A stretch of DNA of 64,000 bases, from positions 124,001 to 188,000 of the forward strand of contig JAMYHL010000079.1 of NCBI GenBank assembly GCA_025531455.1, given 5' to 3'. This DNA is from Apiotrichum sp. Y4204 (Eukaryota; Basidiomycota; Tremellomycetes; Trichosporonales; Trichosporonaceae). This document shows, in pieces, positions 47,242 to 57,256 of this stretch. Both the position numbers and the translations under genes were made by a program. Each line of letters begins with the position of its first letter. The stretch's first letter is position 1. The notes beneath the pieces are model-generated. The model did not search any database, was not told the origin of the DNA, and was given only the letters and a program-made list of their open reading frames with translations.

Positions 47242-47827
47242 CCCAGATTCTCAGCTTCCCAGCATCCCAGCTCCTCTACCCATGTTCCCACATTCAAGGT
47301 GCCCACCCTCCCCTGGAGGATCAATGGACTGTGAATTGCGCTACGGCCGCGAGTGAATAACAGAATACCAGGGTCAAGGACTGGAATCCGGCCGTGTGGC
47401 GCCAACATGCCGTTCCGGGCTGCGACTGACTGGCGCGACTGCGCGACTGGCGCACATACGTGGACTCGCAAGCTCGCATGCATGGCTTGGCGTCGTGTGC
47501 AGGGCGCTGGGTACTGGATACTCATGGTGGTGCGTTCTCGGCCTCCTAGGGTCCTGGTAGGGTCCACGACTTGTGTCCTGCCAGCCGTCTGAAGTCATGA
47601 ATAGGATGGTTTCCATTTCCTGGAATCCCTTACACGCTGCAAACGTGGCCATTAGCTGGGAATGCCGAGTACTAGGGATGAGCAGGCAGCAGAGCTTATG
47701 AATGCCATGAGCCGGCGCCACCTCAGGATCCGACGCGTCGACGACGCCAGCCATGTGGGCGGCCTGGCGCCCGGCCGCTTCCACTTCGAGCTGCTTGATA
47801 TCTCAGTAGTTGTTCGTGTTCTGTACG

Positions 47828-47869
47828 GTCAGTGTCAGTGTCAGTGTCAGTGTCAGTGGCAGTGGCAGT
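47828..47869. repeat. GTCAGT/GGCAGT microsatellite
   Basis: About seven head-to-tail copies of the hexamer GTCAGT, the last two changed to GGCAGT, in noncoding sequence. Confidence 0.9.
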
Positions 47870-48238
47870 GCTCAGTACGCCTGTCATCCCGGCCAGTGAG
47901 CTGCGATTGGATGCGTACAATGAATACATGACTGAAATGTAGTGACAACCCTGGTGAATCTATCTCGCGGCGCGTCTTGTAGGGAGAGAATGGGAGGCGC
48001 GGCGTGGCGCGGAGCGGAGCGGAGTACTGGTGTAGGTAGCGGAATCGTAGTCGGGGATGCTGTCGCGTCCTTTGGAGATTGGACATCGGGGGGAGGCGAA
48101 GTATTGGACTCGGGATCTCGAGTCGGTATCCGAGTCCATGCCCAACTCCAAGTACGTTGTGCCTCCTGTCCGAGACCCCGCTGAAATGACCCGATCGACC
48201 GATCACACAACCATGGGCCCGACCGCCACCCGCACGCC

Positions 48239-49252
48239 CTACGTCGTAGCAGCGAGCACGCTCTCCATGAACGAGTGCGCGCCGGTCCTCCGACGCCGGC
48301 GCTTCCATCCCCAGCTCCGTCCGCGCCTCCTCTCCCTCTCTGCGCGGTTCTCCTCCCCATAAACCGGAACGCGATCGGCAGCGAGGCCCTCGGGGGAATA
48401 CGCCCCGGGCGCATCCCACCCCTCGGGGAGGTTGAGCGGCATCGGCGGCGTTCCGGGCGTCTCATGCGTCTCGTAGGGATTGTACGGCCCACACGGGAAG
48501 GGGTACGCCGGCGCGCGGTCGCGCATCGCACACGTATAGCTCGGCGGCGGGGTGCCCACCGGCGAGAGCGGGTCCGAGTTTGCTCGCCCTCGCGTGCGGA
48601 GAAGCGGCATGAGCGGACGGCGGCGGATCGAGCCAGGGCGCGGATGGCCATGGGCGCCGTGGCTCGTTGCCCGGACGCGGGTGGGGATGTCCCCTTCGTC
48701 GTCGGATGTGGGGTTCAGTTCGAGGGTCTCGAGGTCAACCCGCGGATCGACGCCGCCGCGCCGCTCGAGCCGCCTTAGCATGTCGAGTTCGTCTGGGTCG
48801 CGGACGATGCGCGTCTCGGGGCGCGGCTCGGGCTCAAACGGCACGGCGTCGAGGAGTGTGTGCTGCGAATGGAGCCAGGCGCGGGTCGCGCGCTCCTGGG
48901 CGTGGTTGCCTGTTGGGGCGAGGTCGGCTGCGAGCTGGGCTGTGCGCCGCCGTTCGCGCTCGGCGCACTCGGCGGCAGTGGGGGCTTCCCGGTGGCGAGG
49001 GTGGTACCGTGGGTCGGGGAAGGGGACGGGGCGGCGGCGGGGCGGTCTCCGCGGCGTTGTGTCGCTGTCGGTTCCGGGCGAGTAGTGCGAGTAGGGCGAG
49101 TCGCGGGACTCGCGTGCGAAGGGAGAGTCGAAGAGGCCGGGCGGGGGCGCAGTCGGGTCGTGGCCGGGCAGATAGGGATATCGTGTGTTTGTCGGTGGAG
49201 ATGGTGATGCCGAGGACGTCTTTGTCGCTGTCAATACTGGCGAGGGCGCCAT
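48239..49252 (-). CDS. Arginine/proline-rich protein of unknown function
   Basis: One open frame of 337 residues from the ATG at 49252 (context CTCACCATGGCG after a C/T-rich leader). Mostly disordered, with strong GC3 bias. Notable segments: NTRYPYLPGHDPTAPPPGLF, AAECAERERRRTAQLAADLA, a probably helical RATRAWLHSQHTLLDAVPF, an acidic patch LNPTSDDEGDIPTRV, and a very basic C-terminus (RRRGRSWGWKRRRRRTGAHS) that could act as a nuclear signal or bind nucleic acid. No membrane segment or signal peptide. Family not recognised. Confidence 0.65.
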   Translation of the reverse strand: MAPSPVLTATKTSSASPSPPTNTRYPYLPGHDPTAPPPGLFDSPFARESRDSPYSHYSPGTDSDTTPRRPPRRRPVPFPDPRYHPRHREAPTAAECAERERRRTAQLAADLAPTGNHAQERATRAWLHSQHTLLDAVPFEPEPRPETRIVRDPDELDMLRRLERRGGVDPRVDLETLELNPTSDDEGDIPTRVRATSHGAHGHPRPGSIRRRPLMPLLRTRGRANSDPLSPVGTPPPSYTCAMRDRAPAYPFPCGPYNPYETHETPGTPPMPLNLPEGWDAPGAYSPEGLAADRVPVYGEENRAERERRRGRSWGWKRRRRRTGAHSFMESVLAATT

Positions 49253-50335
49253 GGTGAGTCGAGGGGAAGAGAGAGAGAGAGAAGTGTGGAATACAGACGA
49301 GGGGTTATGTACCCGACGTTGCTTTTGGTGAGATGCACAGCTTCGGGGGCTGGCTGCTGGCTGCTGGCTGCTGGCTGGGGCACGCGCAGTTCTGGTGGTC
49401 GCGATCGAAGCAAGGAATCTCGCGGCCCGATCGTGCTGCGTGCGAGATTGAGAATGTGTGTGGGTACGAGTAGAGTGTGAATGAGGATGAGAATGTGAAC
49501 GAGAGCGTGCATATGCAATGCATATGAGCATGAGGCCATGAGCTTCAGAGGATTAGAGGGAGGCTGGACAATGGAAAATGCTACGTCGAGCACTCTACCA
49601 CTACATTGTTATCATCACTTTGTCGTCACTTTGTCGTCAGGCGAGATGTTTCTACGATCGAGAAAAAAGCACAAGGACCGCAGAGACCCCCAAGTCCGCA
49701 GTGCTGACGTCGCTCTTACAACACCTCTTGCCATGCTTGCCACCCACTCCGCGTCCAGGTCCAGGTCCGCTGCTGCGCCGCTATCCCCCAGCTCCGTCCT
49801 GCTCCGTCGCGCCCGTGCCTCACACGTGCTCCATGCAGAGTACTCAGTATTCATCTCCATCGCCCTCGCGACCCCGATCCGATCTGGTGACCGCCCGGGC
49901 GGTGCGGTGCTGTACAGCTTGGGATCTTGGGATCTTGGGAGCTTATCAGCGTACTGTACCAGACAATGGCCCGGCCTCGATCTCACCCACAGCGTCATCG
50001 AGGACCATCCCTGAATGCTGCTACTACTTTGCATTGGCTACAATATCCTGGCCTCCTGGACGGGCCGCTTGAAGTCACTGCGGCCACTGCGGTCAACTGC
50101 GGCGGACACTGGTGCCACACTCCGCTTCGCGCTCGCCGGCTCGTTCGGCTCGCTCGTTGCTCCTCGGCGCTGCGGCGGTGCGGGGCGGCGGTGTAATCGG
50201 CCGCTGCTGGTGCTGCGTCGCTGCCCGGTCCGTTCTCTTCCTTCTCCCATGCCTTCCGCGCCTTCCGCCGCACTCCACATCGCGCACATCGCGCACTTTG
50301 CGGGCTTTGCGCTTCCCATCCGCCTCCCTCCGCCC
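49253..50335. other. Gene-poor stretch
   Basis: Begins with the C/T-rich leader of the 48239-49252 gene. A minus-strand frame of 139 codons (49615-50034, MQSSSSIQGWSSMTLWVRSR) has an ATG but no other support. One GTACTGTAC motif at 49951. Confidence 0.4.
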
Positions 50336-50778
50336 CTAGCAGCAACAGCAGAGACAGGTGAGATCGAACGGACACCAATCCTCGAGACACTTGAGGCACC
50401 CGTTCTCTTCTGCTTTGGCGGCGCGGCGCCGGTGCTGGGACGGGGGTACATTGCCGGTTGGTGTGGGTATGCGTGGGGCTGCTGGTGCGGGAATGCGGGC
50501 GGTGAGTGCGGCACAGCGTGGTACCCGTTCTGTCGAGGATACGTCTGGTTAACCTGGGCTACATGGGTGAGCTGGGCTGGTTGTTGCTGGAAATACTGCT
50601 GCTGCTACTGCTGCTGCGGACTGTACTGGGAATGCTGCGCATGTGGAGGAGAGTACTGCGCGATGGGCTGCGAGTATTGCTGCGGGGCAGAGTACCCTCC
50701 AGACGTCTGCTGGGGATAGCCTGGACCCGGCTGGTTCTGGTACGGCGGGTACGGCTGGTGGGCGGGGTTCCAGACGTT
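50336..50778 (-). pseudogene. Broken P/Q/Y-rich gene with cysteine-rich tail
   Basis: After a CTCCATCTCCAG acceptor (exon from 50778) the frame encodes a low-complexity P/Q/Y-rich protein: NPAHQPYPPYQNQPGPGYPQ, then QYSPPHAQHSQYSPQQQ. A TAG at 50607-50605 interrupts a CAG glutamine run (CAG to TAG), and the same composition continues in the same frame for another 60 codons. Near 50410 the reading shifts by one base into a frame ending ENGCLKCLEDWCPFDLTCLC and a stop at 50336. P/Q/Y-rich sequence with a short cysteine cluster at the very end resembles fungal CYSTM-type or palmitoylated small membrane proteins; that is analogy. No start exon could be assigned. Sequencing error is an alternative for either lesion. 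Confidence 0.4.
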
Positions 50779-52241
50779 CTGGAGATGGAGAGATATGAGT
50801 AGCCATAGTTATCCAGATCAAGGCAGCGGCGTTCATGGTTATCCCCATGGTGTGGTGATGTACAGGTTGCTCGCTGCTGCAACATTGGTCGCAGGACATC
50901 ACAGCACACCACCTCTGCACCCCCTCCGACCTGCCACTTACACTCGACTCTACATGGCGTACGACATCGAGGGGCAGAAACAAGTGCTGATGAGTGCGGG
51001 TTACGGCGGAAGCGCGCTGCAAAGTGGGATCTCTAGTTATCCTGGGACACGTCCTGCGGGTAAACGGGCATCTCGCTCTCGCGAACATGTTCAGCCGCAC
51101 AGCTACCAGAGCCAACTGACCGGATACCACGCGGGTAACGACTCTGAACGGCCAATCAATCAGCCGAATCGAAGTCAGCTGAGGACGATACACAGCGATA
51201 TGCATAATGGGGATGGGCATAATTGGGTTAGGACGTTGGAAGAACGGCGGAAGCGGGGATCTTTGAGATGGGGGGGTTGGGGATGCACGTTCGTGGGATC
51301 GTGGGCTGTCGACTCGACGTCTGCTCGACACTCGGCTCGAGGGTGTACCTTCCTTGCCGCTCGGCGACCTCTATTGCTCGCTCGAGTCGAAGCTCCACAA
51401 TAAACGCAGAGATGAAGTGTTCATATCCCCACTCCTTATCTGGTATTCATGGTATCGTTGCCTTCACGACGATCGGGAATGGCACTCACACCGAGTGGGC
51501 GCGCCCCGTCTCGATCCATTCATCTGATCCTGGCTCTCACCAGTGTAGGCTGGTCTCGACCGGTTCCGACTCGCCGTCTCGGACTCGAATCTGCCAGGAT
51601 CGGGAGGTTGGGCGCTCCCTCTCCGAAGTGCAGCCCGTGTCCAGTCGGAGGTGCGCGGCGCGGTACTAACACTCCCAACTCGGCCACCACGCCACGCCAC
51701 TGCCCTCCCTCTGTTCCGTCCCCCGGCGCCGCTGTCGTCCGTCCTCGGAGGCCTGAGGCCTGTATCGCGCTCTCTCGTGTCCCCGTTTCGCACTAACCCC
51801 TTCACATGTGCTCACGAGTCGCTCTTTCATTCGAGTTCATGACTAGAACGGAGATGCCCACGCATGTAAAGTGCGCTGCTCCTCCAGCCGTACCGCATAC
51901 CAGCGACCGTGAGAGCTGCGGCAGTGGGGCCAGGCTTCCGGCGCAGTAGTGAGCTCTGGATTGTGCGGCTTACAGCAGCGCTTGCAGCGCTTGCAGCGCC
52001 TGCAGCGCCTGCTGGAAGCATCTCTGCTGTGTACTATTGCTAATGTACGATTGGGGTCGTACTGGCCAGCTCTGCTGCGGCCCAGGCCGCTACTCTGTTG
52101 GCTCAGGAACTTCCGACCGCCGAAGCCGGATATTGGCCACTGGCCACTGAGCGATCGAGAACCATGAAATTAGATAGGTAAGAGTGCGGACAAGTGGCTC
52201 GCGGCGGGCAGCTCGAAGCTCGTTGGCTGCCAGCTCACAGC
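50779..52241. other. Gene-poor stretch
   Basis: May contain the missing 5' part of the broken gene (a GTAAGT donor on the minus strand lies near 50949). Otherwise frames are short and lack coding character. Confidence 0.4.
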
Positions 52242-54242
52242 TTAGAACTTGAGTCGCTGGTGTATCGCCTGGTCCTGCGCAATCCACGCCGCAAAGTCCA
52301 TTTCGTCCGGCACGTCCTGCTTGGTCGCCTTGGCCACCTCGTCGGGCACGTACTCGCTGCTTGTCAGTCCTGGCAACAACGCGAAAACTCACTGGCGCAC
52401 CAACTGTGCCCACGCGTCCCAGCGGCACGCGAGGCGCTCGTGCGACTCGAAGCTCATGAACTCCTCGCGGGTCGGGTGCATCGTGTCGACCGGCCGGCGC
52501 GAGAGCTTGGACAGCCGCGCGGCGATCTGCACCGGCGTCATCACGTCCGCGATCGCGTGCATCTCCTTGCCTGTGTGTCAGCGCACCAGTGAGAGAGGAG
52601 AATGGGGAAGGTGATAGTGCACACACAGTACACCTTCACTCCACGAGGCACTCACCAGCCCAGCGCTTCGGATTCCGCAGCGCGGCGAGGACGTACTCGC
52701 CCGTCTGCTCGAGTGGGAAGAGCGGCATGGCCGTGTCGTCGGGCACGGGGACGTTAAGGACGAGGCCACTCGGCCCGTCCTCAAGCCACTCGGTGATGCG
52801 GTTGAAGGGTACGGTCGTGTGCAGCACCGTGTGCATTATGCCAAGGCGGTCGAGGTCCTCAGGGGCTGAGAAGCATGAGCATGGAAAGAATTTACGGTGT
52901 GCGGCTGCAAGCTCGCGCGCGACTCACCATCCATCACGACCTTGGGCTCTGCACGCGACTTGCCAAGCACATTCTCGACGACTTCGTGTCCACACGCGTT
53001 GACGCGGAAGACGACGTGCCCGACCTTGGCGCGGTGGCACGCCTTCACAGCCTTGGACAGCTGGCAACGGTCAGCCGCGCGAGCAATGTCCGTGCGTTTC
53101 GGCTCCTGCTGGTGGTGCAGGATTGCGTGGAGCGCGAGGACTGTGTGTGAGCGCGTGTGCAAAGGGCGAACGAGCAAACGGGGCTCTGGGCTAATGGGAG
53201 GCTGGCTATTTCCAGGCGGTGTCGGCGTCGTCCGGCTGGCTCCACTGGTGGATGCCGAAACCCGTACAACCACCCCACATAATATATCCATGCGCTGGCA
53301 GATGCGCTAGGGACTGTCGTAGCACTCACCATTCGAGGAGAGATAGACGGCCTGGGCGCCGACGAGTTCGCGTGCATAGGAAATGGGCGAGTCCATGTCA
53401 GCCACGACAACCCGCACGCCAGCGGCACGCAGCTCGTCTGCTACAGGGCACTCCTCGTCAACTGTCAGCGCCGTGATGGCATAGTGCTTTGCTGCGATAA
53501 GGGCGCGGCACACTGAGAGACCTGTCTCCGTCTCGGCGCCAAAGACCACCGTCTTCACGGGCTCGGGGGCGGTAGCCGCCGCGACACGGTTGGGATCAAG
53601 CGCTCCGAGCATATGGTCAAAGTCGAAGAAGCGGCCCCATGTGCGCTTCTTGGGCGAGCTGGGGGACGAGCCGGTGGGAGATGCTGCGCGGCCGTTGCCA
53701 TTCGCGGTGGTGGGGGAGATCTTGGGCGAGATCTTGGGCGAAGTGGGAGACGCCGGCTGGGGCGGGGACGTGGCGCTCGCAACAGATGTTGAGAGAGTCG
53801 GTCGTGCAGCGGGGGATGGCGTGCGAGGTATGCGGATGGGGCTGACGGGAGATCCGAGGCGGGGCTCGCCGTTGACGGGTGTAACGCTGAAGGGGGTGTG
53901 GGTAGGCGAGGAGGAGAGGGGCGGACGAGTGAGCGCTGCGGAGACGGAGGGCGAGCGGCGGCGCGAGGCGGGGATGCCGATCGGGGCTGGGAGCGGGCCC
54001 TGGTTCGAGAGTGTGCGTCCACGGCGCGGAATGGCTTGTGGGGCGGACGCTGTTGTTGGAGAAGACGGCGCGGCGCGAGGCGGGGAGGTGACCCGGCGGT
54101 TCAGCGACGGACGCGAGGAGACCGGCGTGCTGGGTTTGCTCTGTGTCTGCGTCTGTGCCTTCTTGGGCACGTAGGATGTGAGAAGGTCCTCGTGCAGCGA
54201 CGACGAGAGAAAGTGCGCTGGGATGAGGTCGGGGAGCGACAT
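52242..54242 (-). CDS. NmrA-like NAD(P)-binding protein with disordered N-terminus
   Basis: ATG at 54242, stop TAA at 52242, several introns. The first 190 residues are S/P-rich and disordered (two ISPK repeats, SPKISPKISPTTANG). A Rossmann fold follows: KTVVFGAETETGLSVCRALI (glycine-rich loop GAETETG), helix-strand units CPVADELRAAGVRVVVADMD and ARELVGAQAVYLSSN. Exon 2 resumes VLALHAILHHQQEPKRTDIA and GHVVFRVNACGHEV; later exons give FNRITEWLEDGPSGLVLNVP, FPLEQTGEYVLAALRNPKRW and a C-terminal segment VQIAARLSKLSRRPVDTMHP. The order matches NmrA-like proteins, which bind NAD(P) as redox sensors without being active dehydrogenases. The variant nucleotide loop supports a non-enzymatic role. The first intron (about 190 bases, 53329-53141) is long enough to hide a further exon, since the family usually has more sequence there. 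Confidence 0.8.
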
Positions 54243-54648
54243 GCTTGCTGCTTGCTGCTAGTGAGACATGGAATGGAGTAGGGAGAAGAGGTGGAAGAAA
54301 GAGGTATGGAGTGGAATGGGATGGGATGGGATGGGATGGTTATGAAATGGGAATGGGAATGGTCTGGATGGGGCCTGGATGCTGGATGGATGTGGGTGGG
54401 CCTGGTATTTCGACATCTCTCCGGGTGATCATCCAGACATCCAACCGAATGTAGGGAGTCTCGCTACGGATCTACGGCTGCAGTGCCCCCGGGGTAAAAC
54501 CCTGTCCTTGGCTGGTGTCACCCTGTTGCCACTGTGGGGACCCCGTTGCGGTGCATGTGCATGTATTCTATTGTGCATGCGCTTGCTTCTACTTTTGTCA
54601 AATGATGATGATGATGATGTTGGGCAGATGGAGTAAGCCACATAGGGG
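54243..54648. other. Intergenic stretch with GGGAT repeat
   Basis: Upstream of the NmrA-like gene. Contains (GGGAT)n at about 54315-54339 and a (GATGAT)n run at 54603-54619. No gene. Confidence 0.6.
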
Positions 54649-55471
54649 CTATCTCTCTGGTCCGCGGTGCAGAGCGGCGGCGATCTCTTTCTCATGTGAT
54701 GTGCCTGCTTTTTGCTTATCAGATGACCCGAGACTTTATCCAAGAGTCCCGGTTTGGGAGTACCGAGATCAATGGGTATGGGGCAAGTGGCAGTGTGGCA
54801 GACTGGGCTCGTACCTGCGCAGAATTGGTCTGTACTCGATTCGTCACACATTCCTTCACACCATCCACACAAGGGATGCTGTAAACAATGTTTGCAGTTA
54901 GTAGTCCCGAAGCCGTGCATTGATTGCGCTGTTGTCTGGCTAGCTCGGACTGGGGTTGACCTGACCAGAGGTCGGAGAGACGGGGGAAAGTCAGCTTCGG
55001 AGAATCTAAGATTTGTCGTGCTGTTTCTGAATGTGCAGGTGCGCAGCACTTTAGCGTGTACCGTTGCAGCTCTGCAATTGTTCAGCTGTGCCATGATCCA
55101 TTCCACTTTATCATACATTTGTTGTTCATTCACGATCGTCCTCTCATCTAAAGGAAAGTTTAGTTCTGGCTGTTGGGTCACTCGGCCTTGTTCACACGCA
55201 TGATGACCGCTTGTGTGCGGAAGGAGGCAACGGGGCTGCCGTCCACAGCGGCAAGGTCGCATTTCCAACCGGCACTTATGCAGATACTGTGGTGCTGTGA
55301 CCCCATCCCCGGCTGGTCCTTTGCAGCCTTCATGAAGTAGACATCTACACGCCTGCGTAGAGTCTTCCGTGCAGTATGCAAAGCCGCGAGCCATCGGAAT
55401 TCGGCCCCACTTGCCCCTTCCAAGTCATCCAATGCATACTGAACATCACTCAATCCCAGAGTACTCTGCAT
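54649..55471 (-). CDS. Small four-exon gene, unknown function
   Basis: Exons 55471-55198, 55147-54961, 54878-54815 and 54714-54649 join in phase to 196 residues. Splice signals: GTGTGA with a GAACTAAAC branch and TTTAG; GTCAAC with a perfect TACTAAC branch and TTTACAG; GTACGA with CTGATAAG. The product begins MQSTLGLSDVQYALDDLEGA, continues LAALHTARKTLRRRVDVYFM and DKVEWIMAQLNNCRAATVHA, and ends HEKEIAAALHRGPER. It looks helical, with no signal peptide or membrane segment. Codon use is much less GC-biased than in neighbours, as in the velvet gene. Its ATG is only 42 bases after the stop of the gene at 55514 on the same strand, leaving almost no promoter, so it may be expressed from within that gene, be its unspliced continuation, or be mis-modelled. 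Confidence 0.4.
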
Positions 55472-55513
55472 CGCAGCCTCACATACTGTAGCTGCCTATC
55501 ATTCTAGGCCGCC

Positions 55514-56707
55514 TCAGCAACCCATTCCTTGAGCACGCAGTCTTGCGAGATTGTCCTCTGCGAACACGACGGCGTCCGCGCGCGGACCGTGCATTGCCGC
55601 ATCAAAGGCGCGCACGACGTCGAGCGCGTGGAGGAGGTCTGCAGGTCCAGGGGCGGAGCTGGGGTTCGGGGCGGGGCGAGGGCTGGGGTTGGGGTTGGGG
55701 GTAGGGTTGGGAGTGGGGTCCGGACAAAAGCTGGGATTGATGTGAAGGACGCCTGTGGTGTTGGCGACGGCGGAAACGGAGTTGGGGTCATGCGAGAGAG
55801 GGGCAGTCGAAACCGGCCCTCCGACGCGCGACACCTGCCTCTCCCCCGTCGCCTCGCCGTCATACCCGCCATACGCCCACGGGTATCCAAACGCATACTG
55901 GCTTTGCGCGCGCGCTTGTGCATCCGCCGCGGCGGTCATGTATGCGGTGTACTGTGCGAGGTAGGCCTCGTAGTCTGCCTCTGTGGGGCCAGGGCTGTCC
56001 GTGGTGGTGTCGGCGGGAGTTGAGCTCTTTATCGCTGCGGGACCAGTATGGTGGGGCGCCAAGGGAGGAGGGAGGGGCGCGTTCGCCGCGGGGGGGGGTA
56101 TGGGCATCGACACGCCGCGCTGCTGGGTCCATTCGGGGTAGTGACCGCTCACGAAGCGGCGGAGCGCATGCATTCCCGGCCCCGCGAGGTCCGGGCGGTG
56201 CGGGGGTGGGATAGGGATAGGGTCCGTCGAGGTCGGAGGTGCAGGAGACGGGGCGGCAAAGAAGGGATACATGGCGGCGAGCTGGGCGCGGACGAATGCG
56301 TCGCGCTGCGCGTCGCGTTCCGCCTCTGCTTCCCACTGCCTCTTCCTGTCTCCCTCGTCGCTCCTTCCAGCCTCGTCCTTCGTTTCCTTTGTGTTCTCTG
56401 ATTCATTCGTTTTCTTCGTTTTCTCCGTCTCCTTGTTTGCCCCCAAAAAGTGGGGATACATCTCGGCGAGCTGGGAACGGACGTACGCGACCCACGCGCT
56501 GTCGTCGCGCTCCTCCCACGCCGGCTCGGGATGCCTCTCCTCGTCGGGTTTCTCTTCTTCGGGGGAGACGGCGAGCTTCATCGTGTGCGAGACGTTTCGC
56601 CTCGGGGCGAGGACTTGTCCCGGTAACGCGGGGGCGGGGGCGGTAGTTACGGCGCGCGGTTGCGGGCGAGACGGGTGGCCGCGGCCTTGCAGGCGCGGGC
56701 GGGACAT
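55514..56707 (-). CDS. Disordered protein with duplicated YVRSQLAEMYP motif
   Basis: One open frame of 397 residues with strong GC3 bias. A motif occurs twice: WVAYVRSQLAEMYPHFLGA (residues 72-90) and AFVRAQLAAMYPFFAA (137-152), separated by a charged K/E/T-rich stretch; a related piece, FVSGHYPEWTQQ, follows. The middle is P-rich, then comes a tyrosine/alanine segment (EADYEAYLAQYTAYMTAAAD), a run of PNPTPNP repeats, and a helical C-terminus LLHALDVVRAFDAAMHGPR ending GMGC. The final cysteine does not fit a CaaX box. No signal or membrane segment. Repetition of a short helical motif suggests a peptide that binds a partner twice. Family not recognised. Confidence 0.65.
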   Translation of the reverse strand: MSRPRLQGRGHPSRPQPRAVTTAPAPALPGQVLAPRRNVSHTMKLAVSPEEEKPDEERHPEPAWEERDDSAWVAYVRSQLAEMYPHFLGANKETEKTKKTNESENTKETKDEAGRSDEGDRKRQWEAEAERDAQRDAFVRAQLAAMYPFFAAPSPAPPTSTDPIPIPPPHRPDLAGPGMHALRRFVSGHYPEWTQQRGVSMPIPPPAANAPLPPPLAPHHTGPAAIKSSTPADTTTDSPGPTEADYEAYLAQYTAYMTAAADAQARAQSQYAFGYPWAYGGYDGEATGERQVSRVGGPVSTAPLSHDPNSVSAVANTTGVLHINPSFCPDPTPNPTPNPNPSPRPAPNPSSAPGPADLLHALDVVRAFDAAMHGPRADAVVFAEDNLARLRAQGMGC

Positions 56708-57256
56708 CGTCGGCGAAAGGGGGTGGTGTCCACAAAGCTTGAATGATGGCGTTTTGACGCCAGAAGGAGGAAGGTTGTTAAGAGAGAAGATGAAAATATG
56801 TGAGTGTTGTTACTTTGCTGTTTGATCATTGTTTGTTTGTTTTGTTTTTCACGCGCTTCGAGCGCGTGACGCGTGCCAGACCGCCAGCGAGGTCTGTGCG
56901 CTCGGGCCGAATGAAATGTGATGTGAGTTGTCAGTAGGCATTGGCTGGGTTAGTGGAGCGTGGAGCTTGGCGCTGAGCATACGCGATCACGACGGGAAGG
57001 GACGAGAGATGAGAGATTGAGTCATGCAGGAAGCACTAATCAACGCGTCGTGGTCGACGTGGTCGATTGCTCTGGACTGGACGCACACCTGTGGTAGCCA
57101 CTGTTCCCGAATGTGGCACTTGCAACACTTCGCCTCTGTGGCGGACCAACTGACAAACGCGACCACGAATCAACCAGCCCCCACGCCCTGTGCATCTGTG
57201 CACACCCGCGCTCACCAACGTGCGTACCAGGACGCAAAGCCCACAATGCATAGTCT
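56708..57256. other. Intergenic stretch between two minus-strand genes
   Basis: Holds the promoter of the 55514-56707 gene (C/T- and T-rich on its strand) and the 3' region of the surface-protein gene. No coding frame supported. Confidence 0.6.

Larger units (their letters stand above)
45003..48238. other. Gene-poor stretch
   Basis: The first 250 bases hold the leader and promoter of the proline-rich gene. The remainder has a long plus-strand frame (46006-47040, 344 codons) without domain, leader or codon bias, which I judge chance. A possible minus-strand multi-exon gene at 46535-47241 is listed separately. A GTCAGT microsatellite lies at 47828. Confidence 0.4.

Noticed and set aside
54429..55394. 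321-codon minus-strand frame with a PSI-domain-like cysteine pattern (CLQHPLCGWCEGMC)
   Set aside because: A perfect TACTAAC...TTTACAG intron end lies inside the motif and a GTACGA donor follows it. Spliced in the phase of the neighbouring exons, the same DNA is read in another frame, so the cysteine pattern appears accidental.
55680..55730. GGGTTGGGG-type sequence resembling telomeric repeat
   Set aside because: It is the coding strand complement of PNPTPNP repeats in the 55514-56707 gene and does not form a regular telomere unit.
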